Shown: positions 8,383 to 17,613 of the stretch, one piece after another
Layout of the letters: the number at the start of each line of letters is the position of its first letter
Numbering within the stretch: the first letter of the stretch is position 1
NCBI GenBank assembly: GCA_017540505.1
Contig: JAFYAW010000030.1
Span: 1 to 64,000 of the forward strand
Length of the DNA: 64,000 bases
Direction: 5' to 3'
Source: Bacteroidales bacterium
Lineage (GTDB): Bacteria; Bacteroidota; Bacteroidia; Bacteroidales; WCHB1-69
Position numbers and translations under genes: made by a program
The notes under the pieces: model-generated
Told to the model about the DNA's origin: nothing
The model's database searches: none
Seen by the model: the letters and a program-made list of their open reading frames with translations, nothing else

Positions 8383-8390
8383 TATTTTTG
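8383..8390 (+). promoter_or_regulatory. -7 box for the secreted DUF5689 protein
   Basis: TATTTTTG lies 49 bases before the ATG at 8439 and matches the Bacteroidota -7 consensus. Confidence 0.6.
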
Positions 8391-8438
8391 CCGTCTCAAA
8401 ATTAACAATCAATTCTTAATAATTAATACCAAAACCCT

Positions 8439-10238
8439 ATGAAAAAAATCTTTATTCTTGTTCTTGCGATGGTTATGTCCTTCGGGGCTTTCGCGCAAAC
8501 ACTGACCAATTTGGCCTATTTCCCGTTCACGGGTAACCAAGCCACCCCTAACACGCCGACGTCCTACCTCTCAACCAATGGCGAGCAGGCCGGTACCGCA
8601 GGGCTCTACCTGGATGGCACACATGGATCCTCCTCCTGGGCATCCGATGAGCTGACCTCCAATAACGGATCTACCCTCAATGCTCAATATGGTGTGGGTT
8701 CCGACAAGGATTTGGCCACCATCAACCAGAGTGCGAATGGCAAATCTATCGTTTTCCATTTCTCTACGGCCGGTTATCAGAATGTGATTATGACCATGGC
8801 CGCTCGCCGGTCGACTACGGGATTTAATAGCACAGTATGGGCTTATAGTACCGATGGCACCAACTTCACCACGCTGCCCAATTTCTCCACCACGCCCGAC
8901 ACCGTCAATACGTACAGACTGCAGACCTTGGACTTCACGGGCGTGCCCGCGCTGAACGACCAGCCGAATGTCTATCTGCGTTGTACGTATAATGGTGCAA
9001 CAGCCAACAACGGCTCCTTCCGTATCGATAATGTGCTTATCGCTGCCGCCAGCGCTGGTCCCGATGTGTGGGGCCCGATGGTTGCTTCCGTTATCGCCAC
9101 TGACACACAGACGGTGAATGTGACCTTCAATGAGCTGGTCTCCACCGCCACAGCAGAGAATGTGGCTAACTATGTCATCGATAACAACATCACCGTTACC
9201 GCAGCCGCCCTTACGGGTACCACGGTTACTTTGACGACCAGCCCGTTCACACCTGGCGACCTTTATACGATGATAATCAGCAATGTGGCCGATACCACCG
9301 GCAATGTGATGTCTCCTGATACTGCCACTTTTTCATACGGCGTTTCCCATGATCATCAGTGCGCCACCATCGCCGAACTGAGAAGCAAATGGCCCGGAAC
9401 GTTCAATATTGACTCCATTTTGTTCGACAATGTGGTGTATGAACTCACCGGTGAGGTTATCGTTACCGGTGTTAACGAGAGCTATCGTCATCAGACGTTC
9501 ATCCAGGATGCCACTGGCGCCATTGTCATTGATGATAACGGTATTCTGATGTCTTCGTATAATGCGGGTGACAAGATTTCCGGCATCATGGGTAAACTCA
9601 CTTGTTATTATGGTATGTTGCAGTTCTCTGTCACGGAAGCGTACCATGAAGAAGCAATTAGTGTGTACAACCCTGTCGAACCCCTTGTCGTTTCTGTCTC
9701 TGACATCCAAGATGTGAATTTCATGAACAATCACCAGGCCGAACTCTTGCGAATGAATAATGTTACCTTCTCCGAAACGGGTGACATTGAAAATAATGGA
9801 AAATACACGGTCACTCAGAATGGCCAGTCTGCCAATTGTGTATGGATCCATTTCTGGAATGTGGCTGGTCTGTCAGGAACACCCATCCCCACCATGCCGG
9901 TGTCTCTGATTGGTGTCAACAAGATCACCCACGGCTCATATTACCTGATTCCAAGAAAGGGAGAGGACCTGGGCACGGGTGTCGCACAATATCTTACAGA
10001 GAATGATTTGGTGATCTATCCCAATCCTGTTGCTGACCAGCTCAATGTGTCGCTGCGCACGGACAAATATCAGGTTACGCGCGTGGCCATTTACGACATA
10101 AACGGCAAACTGGTGTGCAGCCAATCGGTTACAGACAACCATGTTCGTATGGATGTCCAAGGTTTCTCCGCCGGCACCTATTTCCTGCGTCTGTCGGATG
10201 GTAAGAATATGATGACAACGAAATTCATCAAGAAATAA
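8439..10238 (+). CDS. T9SS-secreted DUF5689 protein with sorting domain
   Basis: A 599-residue secreted protein. A signal peptide (KKIFILVLAMVMSFGAFAQ) is followed by a beta-rich N-terminal domain to about residue 205. Next comes an Ig-like domain (DVWGPMVASVIATDTQTVNV onward, about 208-300), then a DUF5689-type OB-like domain (ATIAELRSKWPG onward, about 308-515) resembling the two lipoproteins at 11581-14153. The last 75 residues, starting ENDLVIYPNPVADQLNV and ending MMTTKFIKK, are a type A T9SS C-terminal sorting domain, so the protein is exported across the outer membrane and probably anchored or released there. No catalytic residues are recognisable. A strong terminator follows the gene. 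Confidence 0.88.
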   Translation: MKKIFILVLAMVMSFGAFAQTLTNLAYFPFTGNQATPNTPTSYLSTNGEQAGTAGLYLDGTHGSSSWASDELTSNNGSTLNAQYGVGSDKDLATINQSANGKSIVFHFSTAGYQNVIMTMAARRSTTGFNSTVWAYSTDGTNFTTLPNFSTTPDTVNTYRLQTLDFTGVPALNDQPNVYLRCTYNGATANNGSFRIDNVLIAAASAGPDVWGPMVASVIATDTQTVNVTFNELVSTATAENVANYVIDNNITVTAAALTGTTVTLTTSPFTPGDLYTMIISNVADTTGNVMSPDTATFSYGVSHDHQCATIAELRSKWPGTFNIDSILFDNVVYELTGEVIVTGVNESYRHQTFIQDATGAIVIDDNGILMSSYNAGDKISGIMGKLTCYYGMLQFSVTEAYHEEAISVYNPVEPLVVSVSDIQDVNFMNNHQAELLRMNNVTFSETGDIENNGKYTVTQNGQSANCVWIHFWNVAGLSGTPIPTMPVSLIGVNKITHGSYYLIPRKGEDLGTGVAQYLTENDLVIYPNPVADQLNVSLRTDKYQVTRVAIYDINGKLVCSQSVTDNHVRMDVQGFSAGTYFLRLSDGKNMMTTKFIKK

Positions 10239-10257
10239 GGATAATATCCGATGATAG

Positions 10258-10295
10258 AAAAAGAGGATGACCATACGGTCATCCTCTTTTTTTTT
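10258..10295 (+). terminator. Rho-independent terminator after the secreted DUF5689 gene
   Basis: AAGAGGATGACC pairs perfectly with GGTCATCCTCTT around ATAC, followed by a run of nine T. On the minus strand the A-rich left side can also serve the convergent ribBA gene. Confidence 0.85.
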
Positions 10296-10322
10296 GTTCC
10301 CAGACCATTATGGCCCCATTTT

Positions 10323-11534
10323 CTAACCCAGATGAAGGTCGTGCCCCATTTTTTCCTGCTTGGTGCGCAGGTAGCGTTCGTTGATCTTGTTGGGTTGGAT
10401 GATAATGGGGATGGTATCCACGATTTCGATGCCGTGGGCGGTAAGGCCCACCCGTTTGGCGGGATTGTTCGTGATGAGCCGGATATGGGTGGCATTCAAG
10501 TCGCGTAGGATTTGGGCTCCGATGCCGTAGTCGCGTTCGTCAGCTTTGAAGCCGAGTTCGAGATTGGCCTCCACGGTGTCGCGGCCGAGCTCTTGCAGAT
10601 GATAGGCGCGCAGCTTGTTCACCAGTCCGATGCCACGACCCTCTTGGCTCATGTAGAGGATCAGGCCTTTGCCCTCTTTGTCCACCATCTCCATGGAGCG
10701 GTGCAGCTGCTCGCCGCAGTCGCATTTGGCCGAGCCGAAGATGTCGCCCGTGGCACAGGAAGAGTGAACCCGCACCATGACAGGCTCGCCGTCCGTCCAT
10801 TCGCCCTTCTTGAGAGCCAGATGGGTAGCACCGTTGTTGAGCTGGGTGTAGGCGATGAGCTTGAAGTTGCCCCATCGGGTGGGCAGGTTGACTTCCTGTT
10901 CCTTGCGGATCAGTTTCTCGCTTTGCAGACGGTAGGCAATGAGCTTCTCGATGCTCGTGATTTTGAGGTCGAACTTGTGCGCCACCTCTATCAGTTGGGG
11001 GAGGCGGGCCATGGTGCCGTCGGGGTTGATGATTTCGATGAGGGCACCTACGGGATTGAGGCCCGCGAGGCGAGCCATATCCACGGTGGCTTCTGTGTGG
11101 CCCGCGCGCACCAGCACGCCGCCGTCACGCGCCCGCAGGGGGTTCACGTGCCCCGGACGACCGAAGTTTGAAGGTTTCATCGTCGGATCGGCCAGTGCCT
11201 TGATGGTGGCTGCCCGGTCGTGCATCGACACGCCCGTGGTGCAGCCGTGCTCCAGCAAATCCACCGTCACCGTGAAGGGTGTGCCGTGCAGTGAGGTGTT
11301 GCTGTTCACCTGCATCTCAAGGCTCAGCTCCTCACAACGCTGCTGGGTCAACGGGGCACACAAGACGCCCCGTCCGTATTGCAACATGAAATTCACCTTC
11401 TCCGGCGTGATCTTCTCCGCCGCAATGATGAAATCCCCCTCGTTCTCACGGTCCTCGTCATCCACCATGATGACGAACTTGCCCGCTTTGAAATCTTCTA
11501 ACGCTTCTTCTATTGAATTGAGTTTAATATCCAT
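10323..11534 (-). CDS. ribBA: RibBA: DHBP synthase / GTP cyclohydrolase II
   Basis: A 403-residue bifunctional enzyme for the two entry reactions of riboflavin synthesis. The N-terminal half makes 3,4-dihydroxy-2-butanone 4-phosphate from ribulose 5-phosphate and shows the [10 protein letters not shown] motif (about residues 25-34) and [10 protein letters not shown]. The C-terminal half is GTP cyclohydrolase II, with the zinc-binding cysteines in [19 protein letters not shown], the EGRGIGL loop and [12 protein letters not shown]. Length and domain order are normal. It is the last gene of a minus-strand run after two DUF5689 lipoproteins, with a 46-base gap. No FMN riboswitch is apparent in that gap. 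Confidence 0.96.
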   Translation of the reverse strand: MDIKLNSIEEALEDFKAGKFVIMVDDEDRENEGDFIIAAEKITPEKVNFMLQYGRGVLCAPLTQQRCEELSLEMQVNSNTSLHGTPFTVTVDLLEHGCTTGVSMHDRAATIKALADPTMKPSNFGRPGHVNPLRARDGGVLVRAGHTEATVDMARLAGLNPVGALIEIINPDGTMARLPQLIEVAHKFDLKITSIEKLIAYRLQSEKLIRKEQEVNLPTRWGNFKLIAYTQLNNGATHLALKKGEWTDGEPVMVRVHSSCATGDIFGSAKCDCGEQLHRSMEMVDKEGKGLILYMSQEGRGIGLVNKLRAYHLQELGRDTVEANLELGFKADERDYGIGAQILRDLNATHIRLITNNPAKRVGLTAHGIEIVDTIPIIIQPNKINERYLRTKQEKMGHDLHLG

Positions 11535-11580
11535 TATAATATGGTCCTGTTATATTAGATTATGGAGTTGTGAAATTCTT

Positions 11581-12888
11581 TTATTGTTGTTGCTGCTGGT
11601 AGAACTTCAGTGAGCGAATAGCCCAAAGAGATCCGTTGGTTGTACCATATTTGTGGTAGCGGAGTGCTATGCGGAATGAATTGTTACCGACAACACTCAT
11701 GTCCATAGCATTACTTAAAGAGAAATTGGATTGAAAATCATTCAAATTGGGATTAAATGGAGTCCAATCGCTTTCATTAAATTCACTGCCTTGATAGGTT
11801 GTGGAATAATAGACTTGATAATAATCGGGCTGGCTGGTGATGGTGTTCTGATGATCCAACCGTAGGGTTACACCGTCGAGGTTCGGGAGTGTGATTTGCG
11901 GGGAAATGAGCCAGTCGTCACATTCTGTGGAGGTGGCATTATGAAACACGAATTGTGATCCCTCATACGTCTGGGCTATCCAGGCATTGTTTGCCGGATG
12001 CGTGCTCCATCCGCCCGAGACAAAACAATTGTTGTCCAATGCAATGTCTTTTATCAGAATGTTTTCTATGGTGTGTGCAAACTGGATGTCGTCCTTTGTG
12101 CGGAGAGTCAGCTGGTAGATCTGTTTTCCGCCAGTGGTGTAAACAGAAAGGATGCCATACAGACAGTATTTCTTTGTGGCATCTATTGTGATGGAACGGA
12201 AATTGGCGTAGTTGGAGGTGCGCACCACCACGGAGTCCCCGTTGATGAACACGGACCGGTCCATGGTCATATCATTGGTGGCCAATGGTTTGCCGTTGTC
12301 GGAACTTTTGAATTTACAACCGTCAATGCGGACCAGACAGTTGACGTTTTCTGCCGTCAGTTCGTTCTTGCCGGTCACTTCGATGGGATTGGCCACAAGA
12401 GGATGGTTCGGATCAGGCATCCCATCTTTGTGGATGTAGTAGTCAAGGGCTTGGGGATGGATGCGACCCACGGAGCCTACATATTTCCATCCAATCTGGT
12501 GTTTGCCATGATAATCGCCCACAATGAGGCCGCGGCAGTCCAGATAGATTGTCTGCCCGACAGGATAGTCGTTATAGAGGCTGGAACGGTCAATGGAGAT
12601 TTCAATGCCGCCGGTCTCATCCTGAATAGTCATGTATTTGTAGCAGTTGCCTCCTTGGTCGGAGCTGACCACCACCGCTTTCACGATGAAGGGTTCATCC
12701 CAACGGCAGATGGAGTCCTGCGCTCCGGTGCCCATCACGGTGTGTTTGGCCTTGATGTCGGCGATGGTGTGGTTGGCCGCCGGTCCGGTATAGACAGGAA
12801 CCACGAATTCGGGTTCCTCCCAGCGGTTGCAGGTCACGAATAACAATGCCATGATGGCATAACATGCAAATATGATTGTTTTTTTCAT
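11581..12888 (-). CDS. DUF5689 lipoprotein with C-terminal adhesion-type beta domain
   Basis: A 435-residue lipoprotein. The N terminus (ACYAIMALLFVTC) has a lipobox with the acylated Cys near residue 20. A DUF5689 OB-like domain follows, recognisable by HTIADIKAKHTVMG, GNCYKYMTIQDETGGIEI and VVVRTSNYANF. From about residue 290 there is a choice-of-anchor J type beta sandwich (FVSGGWSTHPANNAWIAQ, DDWLISPQITLPNLDGVTL). It ends in five glutamines. It is a paralogue of the next upstream gene (12900-14153), 11 bases away, and shares the operon with the receptor-like barrel at 14175-16724. A surface binding role is likely; the ligand is unknown. Confidence 0.85.
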   Translation of the reverse strand: MKKTIIFACYAIMALLFVTCNRWEEPEFVVPVYTGPAANHTIADIKAKHTVMGTGAQDSICRWDEPFIVKAVVVSSDQGGNCYKYMTIQDETGGIEISIDRSSLYNDYPVGQTIYLDCRGLIVGDYHGKHQIGWKYVGSVGRIHPQALDYYIHKDGMPDPNHPLVANPIEVTGKNELTAENVNCLVRIDGCKFKSSDNGKPLATNDMTMDRSVFINGDSVVVRTSNYANFRSITIDATKKYCLYGILSVYTTGGKQIYQLTLRTKDDIQFAHTIENILIKDIALDNNCFVSGGWSTHPANNAWIAQTYEGSQFVFHNATSTECDDWLISPQITLPNLDGVTLRLDHQNTITSQPDYYQVYYSTTYQGSEFNESDWTPFNPNLNDFQSNFSLSNAMDMSVVGNNSFRIALRYHKYGTTNGSLWAIRSLKFYQQQQQ

Positions 12889-12899
12889 AATGATCGTGA

Positions 12900-14153
12900 T
12901 TATTTGGTTACAAGGGCCGAAACGGCAATCGAACTAATATACCAGGACTTGCTGCTACCGGTAAACCGATAGGCGAAGCGGAACTGGTTGCTTTGTGCAT
13001 CCGCAGGAATGTTGAAGGTGAAATTCGTTTCCGAAGTGGAAAACTCGGACATGGGAACCTCGATCCAGTCAGTGCTGCCGGCGGCAGAATAGTAGAGCTT
13101 CATCATGGTGTTGTCGCCGCCAGCGGGTGCGCGATGCGTGAAGGAGAGCACGGGGGACTCCACATCCGACAAGTTGATGGCCGGCGAGATCAGCCAGCTG
13201 TCGGTGGCTCCGTTGGCCGTGATGAAGAACCCGTTGAAACTGGTGTTGGAAAGCACGTTCCACTCACTGCCGGAGGCTGTCTGGGTCCATCCTTCGCTGA
13301 AGGCGTTCGGATAGTTCACCGTAAAGATTGATTCGAGATGCGGCGGGGCCACAAAGCCTTGCACATCGTTCAAATCGCGGATCACCATCTGTATGTCATC
13401 GTTGTAGCGGGTCAGGATGCCAACCACCGTGCCGGTGCCTTCAGGAAGCATCACGCCGCGGAAATTGGCATAGTTGCTGGTGCGCAGCACCACCTTGCCT
13501 CCGCCGGCCAGGTTGATGTTGTGCGAGGTGGCCGCGGCTTCGTCCGAATAGGTGGAATGACCGCCATCCTCAAAGGTGGCTCCCTCAAGTCGGACCAGCC
13601 GGTTGAAGTATGTGGCGGGCAGATCGGAGGCCTTTGCCGGAACCGTTGTCAGCGTGACGAAGGGCTCCACTGTCTGGCAGGGACCGTCGCAGAAAATGTA
13701 CTGATAGGCCTTGTTGGAAGGAATGGATTCCATCTTGCCGTTTGCCCAGATACCCATCTGCGGGAGCCGGCGGTAATCGCCAAGGTCAAGACCGTTACAC
13801 TTGACATATACTCTTTGTCCGAGACGGTATTTGTTGTACAGGGTCGAGCTGTTGATCTTGATCTGGATGCCGCCCGTGGAATCCTCGATGTTGATGTACT
13901 TGTAGCAGTTGCCCTGCTCATCCGAGGAGGTGACAATACCTGAGATGATGATGTCGGCGGAATCTTCCGACAGATGGTCGTAGGAATCCAGACTTCCGAT
14001 GGTGTGCATGGCCAGCAGTTCAGCGATGGTGGTGTTAGCCACGCCATCATATACCGGCATCGGGGCCACGTCCTGCTGCCAGTTGCACGCCGCAAACAGC
14101 CCGCACAAGGCGACCCATAATATTACGAGATTGTATTTATATGTTTTTTTCAT
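12900..14153 (-). CDS. DUF5689 lipoprotein with C-terminal adhesion-type beta domain
   Basis: A 417-residue lipoprotein with lipobox LFAAC (acylated Cys near residue 23). The DUF5689 domain shows NTTIAELLAMHTIGS, GNCYKYINIEDSTGGIQI and the shared VVLRTSNYANFRG. The C-terminal third is a choice-of-anchor J beta sandwich (AFSEGWTQTASGSEWNV, DSWLISPAINLSDVESPVL) ending in a Trp-Tyr strand. It lies 21 bases downstream of the receptor-like barrel gene and 11 bases before its paralogue. The pair probably works at the outer membrane with the barrel, in the way SusD-like lipoproteins serve SusC-like receptors, although neither protein resembles SusD. Confidence 0.85.
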   Translation of the reverse strand: MKKTYKYNLVILWVALCGLFAACNWQQDVAPMPVYDGVANTTIAELLAMHTIGSLDSYDHLSEDSADIIISGIVTSSDEQGNCYKYINIEDSTGGIQIKINSSTLYNKYRLGQRVYVKCNGLDLGDYRRLPQMGIWANGKMESIPSNKAYQYIFCDGPCQTVEPFVTLTTVPAKASDLPATYFNRLVRLEGATFEDGGHSTYSDEAAATSHNINLAGGGKVVLRTSNYANFRGVMLPEGTGTVVGILTRYNDDIQMVIRDLNDVQGFVAPPHLESIFTVNYPNAFSEGWTQTASGSEWNVLSNTSFNGFFITANGATDSWLISPAINLSDVESPVLSFTHRAPAGGDNTMMKLYYSAAGSTDWIEVPMSEFSTSETNFTFNIPADAQSNQFRFAYRFTGSSKSWYISSIAVSALVTK

Positions 14154-14174
14154 AATGACTGCGGTTTTCGGTTG

Positions 14175-16724
14175 TTAAAATGAAAAATTGAGACCCAGAT
14201 AGAACGTGGTTCCGAATGCGTAATAGTACTTGTTGGCGAACTTGTTCACGTTGTAGTTTGTATAGTCGAAACGGTACTGTTCCCAAGCGGTGGTGACCAG
14301 ATTCTTGTTGTTCAGCAGATTGGTCACGCTGGCGTTGAAGCCGATGTTGTACTTGTGCGCCACGCGCCAGGACTTGCTTACCGACACGTCTAAGGTGAAC
14401 TGGCCTTTCAGACGCTCCTGGTCGGCCACCTGATGGTAGAGTTCGGAGTTCTCATCCAACGCACCGCGGGCGGTGGAGGTTCTGCGTTCGGGATTGAGGT
14501 CGCAGTAGATCTTGTCGAAATAGTTGGCGTTGATGTTCACCCACCAGTAGTTGTAGTTGAACTTCAGGCCGGCGGTAGTGGCGATTTGCGGGGTGCCGGC
14601 CACATGGTAGTTCTTCCAATATACGGTGCGGCTCACTTCGCCTTCAAAGTCGGTGCCGTTTTCCGCGTTCATGGTCACCTGTGCGCGGTCGGAGTAGCGG
14701 TAGTCGCCGATGTTGCCGGCCAAGATCAGGGAGAACATGCTGCCCAACTTGATTTCAGCACCGATTTCCAGACCGAGGTGACGCTGGTCGATGCCGGAGA
14801 TGGAGTAGTTGACCATACTGGCATAGTCGTCGTGATAGAAGCTGATCAGCCTTGTGGCATCCAGGATCTGGGTGAAGAAGGCCGTGGCGCGCAGCTTGAT
14901 GGCAGGGTAGGAGAGCACGTAGGTAAGGTCGGCGGTGTAGATGGTCTCGTTCTTCAAGTTGTCCACATATTTGTTACGGATGCGCGGTGCCACGAAGGCG
15001 TTGAGCACACTGGGTGCCTTGGATTCAAACATGCCATTCAGCACCAAATAGTTTCTTCCGTTGATCTTGTAGGTGATGCCGGCTTTTGCAGCTCCCTCTA
15101 AGAAAGCCTTCCAGTCGGATTGTCCGTAAGACTCGTTCTGGAAGCGTCCGTTCTGCATGTGACCCACGCGGCAGAATTCCGTGCCGCCCAGCTCGCCGCC
15201 GAAGTGGAAAGCGAGATGGTTGTAGGTGAACAGTGCTGTGGCCCACACCCGTTGGGTATAGATTTTATAGTCATAGCTGTAACCGAAAACATCGCCTTCG
15301 TACAGGGTGTCGTCCTTGTGGAGCAGGTCGTTGTACTGGATGTTGTAGTCATCCGGGAAATCCCCTTCCGAGAACTTATCGACATCTAACCAGTAGGAGC
15401 CGCCCAACAGGTCGGCGATGGTTTTGTAGTTCTTCTGCTTCATGCCGCGCACGTCCACGCCGCCGAACAGCTTGATGTGCTCGCTCAAGGTGGCGTTGAA
15501 GTTGCTGCTTCCGCCTAACTGGAAGTGGTCGAAACGGCGGTTCTCCACCATGTATTGGGCGCGTTTGCCTTGGGCGGCGGCCAGCTGGTTCACGGCGTAC
15601 ATGTTGTCCCAGTTGACTTGGGTGTAGGACTGGTCGTTCTGGGTCCAGAGGCTTAATATATTATTGTAGAAGCCGGAGGTGTCGCCATTGTTGATTTGAT
15701 AGGAGGGGAGATTGCGGTAGTAGTCGGGGCGCGGGTCCGGCACGTCGTACCAGTTCAGCGAGGTGGTGTTGTTGCGGCCGAAGGTGGTCGCCAACGTTGT
15801 GTTGACCTGTATCTTGCCGTTCTTGGGTGTGTAGGTGTGCGTGAGCAGCACGACCGGTTCGCACACGGAGCGCACGCGGGCGTTGCGCTGCTTGCCTTGG
15901 TACCATCCCCAGTTGGCGTTGTAGTAGTTGTTTTCCAAAAGGTCATACACTTCCTGCACCGAGTTGGACTGCATGCCGCGCGAGGTGTAGGATGCGAAGG
16001 CGGAGAGGTTGAGGGCGTGCTCCAGGTTGAACTTCTTCTCCGCGGCAAAGAAGCCGGCGAAGCTGTTGTAGGTGGTGCCTTCCACGTAGGAGAGCGCATG
16101 GCCGAAACGGGCGGACAATGAGCCCACCACAGACCAGCCGTTCTTCATCACGCCGGTGGAACCCGTCAGCATGAAACGGTTGCTGTAGGTGCGGTTTGAC
16201 AGCGAGTAGGTGGCCCGCACCTGACGGCGGAAGTTGCTGGCCCGCAGGTTGTAGTTTGTGGCCCCGCCGATGTCACCGAACACGAAGGAGGCTGGATTGA
16301 TGCCTTGGATGTTTTCCGGATAACGGAAGATGTGGTTCAGGCCGCCCCACTGGGAGTAGGAGGCGCGCTCGGTCACCCGACTGTTCATGGCAAAGCCGTT
16401 CATGCACACATCCTGATACTTGTTGTCGTACCCGCGTGCGCGGAAATAGGCGATGCTGAAGGTGTAGGCGGTGTTGTTGGTGAACACATCCTGCGAGGAA
16501 TGCAGCAAACCCGGCACGAAATTGCTGCTGCCGCTTTCGCTGTCGTCCTCCTGTCCCTCACTCACGTCCGAGGCGCTGTCACTCTGGCTCGGCACTCCGC
16601 GAAGCGTATCCGTTTGATTCTGCTCCGTCTTTCCTTTTTTGTTTTTTGTCTTTCCAGTATCTTGTGAATATGCTGAAAAACAAAATGTTAAAATGAGAAA
16701 GATCCAAAATAAAGTCTTTTTCAT
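14175..16724 (-). CDS. TonB-dependent receptor-like outer-membrane barrel
   Basis: An 849-residue outer-membrane protein. The signal peptide (KTLFWIFLILTFCFSAYSQ) is followed by a hydrophilic Lys- and Ser/Asp/Glu-rich stretch (about residues 22-68), a plug-like region (YFRARGYDNKYQDVCMNG) and a long beta barrel with alternating aromatic strands ending YAFGTTFYLGLNFSF, a terminal Phe as usual for BAM substrates. It lacks the CarboxypepD-type N-terminal domain seen in the barrel receptor at 21109-23721. It heads a minus-strand operon with two DUF5689 lipoproteins and ribBA. TonB dependence is inferred from the receptor-like fold. No substrate can be named. Confidence 0.83.
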   Translation of the reverse strand: MKKTLFWIFLILTFCFSAYSQDTGKTKNKKGKTEQNQTDTLRGVPSQSDSASDVSEGQEDDSESGSSNFVPGLLHSSQDVFTNNTAYTFSIAYFRARGYDNKYQDVCMNGFAMNSRVTERASYSQWGGLNHIFRYPENIQGINPASFVFGDIGGATNYNLRASNFRRQVRATYSLSNRTYSNRFMLTGSTGVMKNGWSVVGSLSARFGHALSYVEGTTYNSFAGFFAAEKKFNLEHALNLSAFASYTSRGMQSNSVQEVYDLLENNYYNANWGWYQGKQRNARVRSVCEPVVLLTHTYTPKNGKIQVNTTLATTFGRNNTTSLNWYDVPDPRPDYYRNLPSYQINNGDTSGFYNNILSLWTQNDQSYTQVNWDNMYAVNQLAAAQGKRAQYMVENRRFDHFQLGGSSNFNATLSEHIKLFGGVDVRGMKQKNYKTIADLLGGSYWLDVDKFSEGDFPDDYNIQYNDLLHKDDTLYEGDVFGYSYDYKIYTQRVWATALFTYNHLAFHFGGELGGTEFCRVGHMQNGRFQNESYGQSDWKAFLEGAAKAGITYKINGRNYLVLNGMFESKAPSVLNAFVAPRIRNKYVDNLKNETIYTADLTYVLSYPAIKLRATAFFTQILDATRLISFYHDDYASMVNYSISGIDQRHLGLEIGAEIKLGSMFSLILAGNIGDYRYSDRAQVTMNAENGTDFEGEVSRTVYWKNYHVAGTPQIATTAGLKFNYNYWWVNINANYFDKIYCDLNPERRTSTARGALDENSELYHQVADQERLKGQFTLDVSVSKSWRVAHKYNIGFNASVTNLLNNKNLVTTAWEQYRFDYTNYNVNKFANKYYYAFGTTFYLGLNFSF

Positions 16725-16754
16725 AAGCGATGATGTTGGTCGTTAAAAAGTGTG

Positions 16755-16762
16755 CAAAGATA
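16755..16762 (-). promoter_or_regulatory. -7 box for the receptor/DUF5689/ribBA operon
   Basis: The minus strand reads TATCTTTG, with a TTGTCAATTAATTC stretch upstream supplying a -33 TTG. It lies 31 bases before the receptor start. Confidence 0.65.
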
Positions 16763-16829
16763 CGAATTAATTGACAAATATGGATGTCGAAAAAGTATTT
16801 CTCACCACAATTTTCTGCGGTTATTTTCG

Positions 16830-16837
16830 TATTTTTG
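16830..16837 (+). promoter_or_regulatory. -7 box that fixes the start of the PhnP-like gene
   Basis: TATTTTTG lies 14 bases before the ATG at 16852. The frame is open upstream to 16771, but a start there would lie ahead of this promoter, so 16852 is preferred. Confidence 0.6.
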
Positions 16838-16851
16838 CGGCTTCTTTTGAC

Positions 16852-17613
16852 ATGCAGATAACATTGTTAGGAACCGGAACTTCGCAAGGTGTGCCCGTGG
16901 TGGGATGCCCCTGTGCGGTCTGTCATTCGGCGGATCCGCGCGACCGGCGTTTTCGCACCTCCGCCTTTGTGGAGGTGGACGGCACCAACATTCTCATTGA
17001 TACGGGTCCGGATCTTCGAATGCAATTGCTCCACAATGATATAACCCGGGTGGATGCCGTGCTTTTCACCCATGAACATAAGGATCATCTGGCCGGCCTG
17101 GACGACATCCGGCCCATTTATTTCCGACAGCAGCAGCCCATCGATATCTATTCCCTCCAGCGGGTGGCCAATGTCATCCGCAAGGATTTCGACTATGCCT
17201 TCAAGGCCCATCCCTATCCTGGGGTGCCGGCTTTTCGCCTGCATAATGTGCGCGACGATGTTTTTCAAGTGAAAAATGTGGAAATACAGCCCATCCATGT
17301 GCGCCATCTCACCTTGCCGATTCTCGGTTTCCGCATTAAGGATTTCGCCTACATCACCGATGCCAGCTTTATTTCAGAATCAGAGCTTAATAAGTTGAAA
17401 GGATTATCTGTGCTGGTTATTAATGCATTGAGAATCAAGGAGCATTACTCGCATTTTAATCTGGAACAGGCCTTGCAGATTGTCAGCCTGCTGCAACCCC
17501 GGCAGGCGGTTATTACCCATATTTCGCATGAGATGGGCCTCTATGCGGATGTCGAGCGTCAGCTACCCGGCAATGTCATGCTCGGCTTCGATGGTCAGAC
17601 GCTCCACTGCTAA
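16852..17613 (+). CDS. PhnP-like metallo-beta-lactamase-fold hydrolase
   Basis: A 253-residue metallo-beta-lactamase-fold protein of the PhnP / phosphoribosyl cyclic phosphodiesterase-like group. It begins MQITLLGTGTSQGVPVVGC and has the CPCAVC cysteines typical of this branch. The metal site is in FTHEHKDHLAGLDD near residue 72; later ligands are likely in HVRHLTLP, YITDAS and ITHISHEMG. The substrate is probably a cyclic or diester phosphate, but no phosphonate genes are nearby. I chose the start at 16852 because of the promoter box just upstream. Its last 51 bases overlap the 3' end of the convergent riboflavin kinase gene. Confidence 0.85.
   Translation: MQITLLGTGTSQGVPVVGCPCAVCHSADPRDRRFRTSAFVEVDGTNILIDTGPDLRMQLLHNDITRVDAVLFTHEHKDHLAGLDDIRPIYFRQQQPIDIYSLQRVANVIRKDFDYAFKAHPYPGVPAFRLHNVRDDVFQVKNVEIQPIHVRHLTLPILGFRIKDFAYITDASFISESELNKLKGLSVLVINALRIKEHYSHFNLEQALQIVSLLQPRQAVITHISHEMGLYADVERQLPGNVMLGFDGQTLHC

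Noticed and set aside
11535-11580. FMN riboswitch before ribBA
   Set aside because: The gap is only 46 bases, AT-rich and without the conserved helices of an FMN aptamer.
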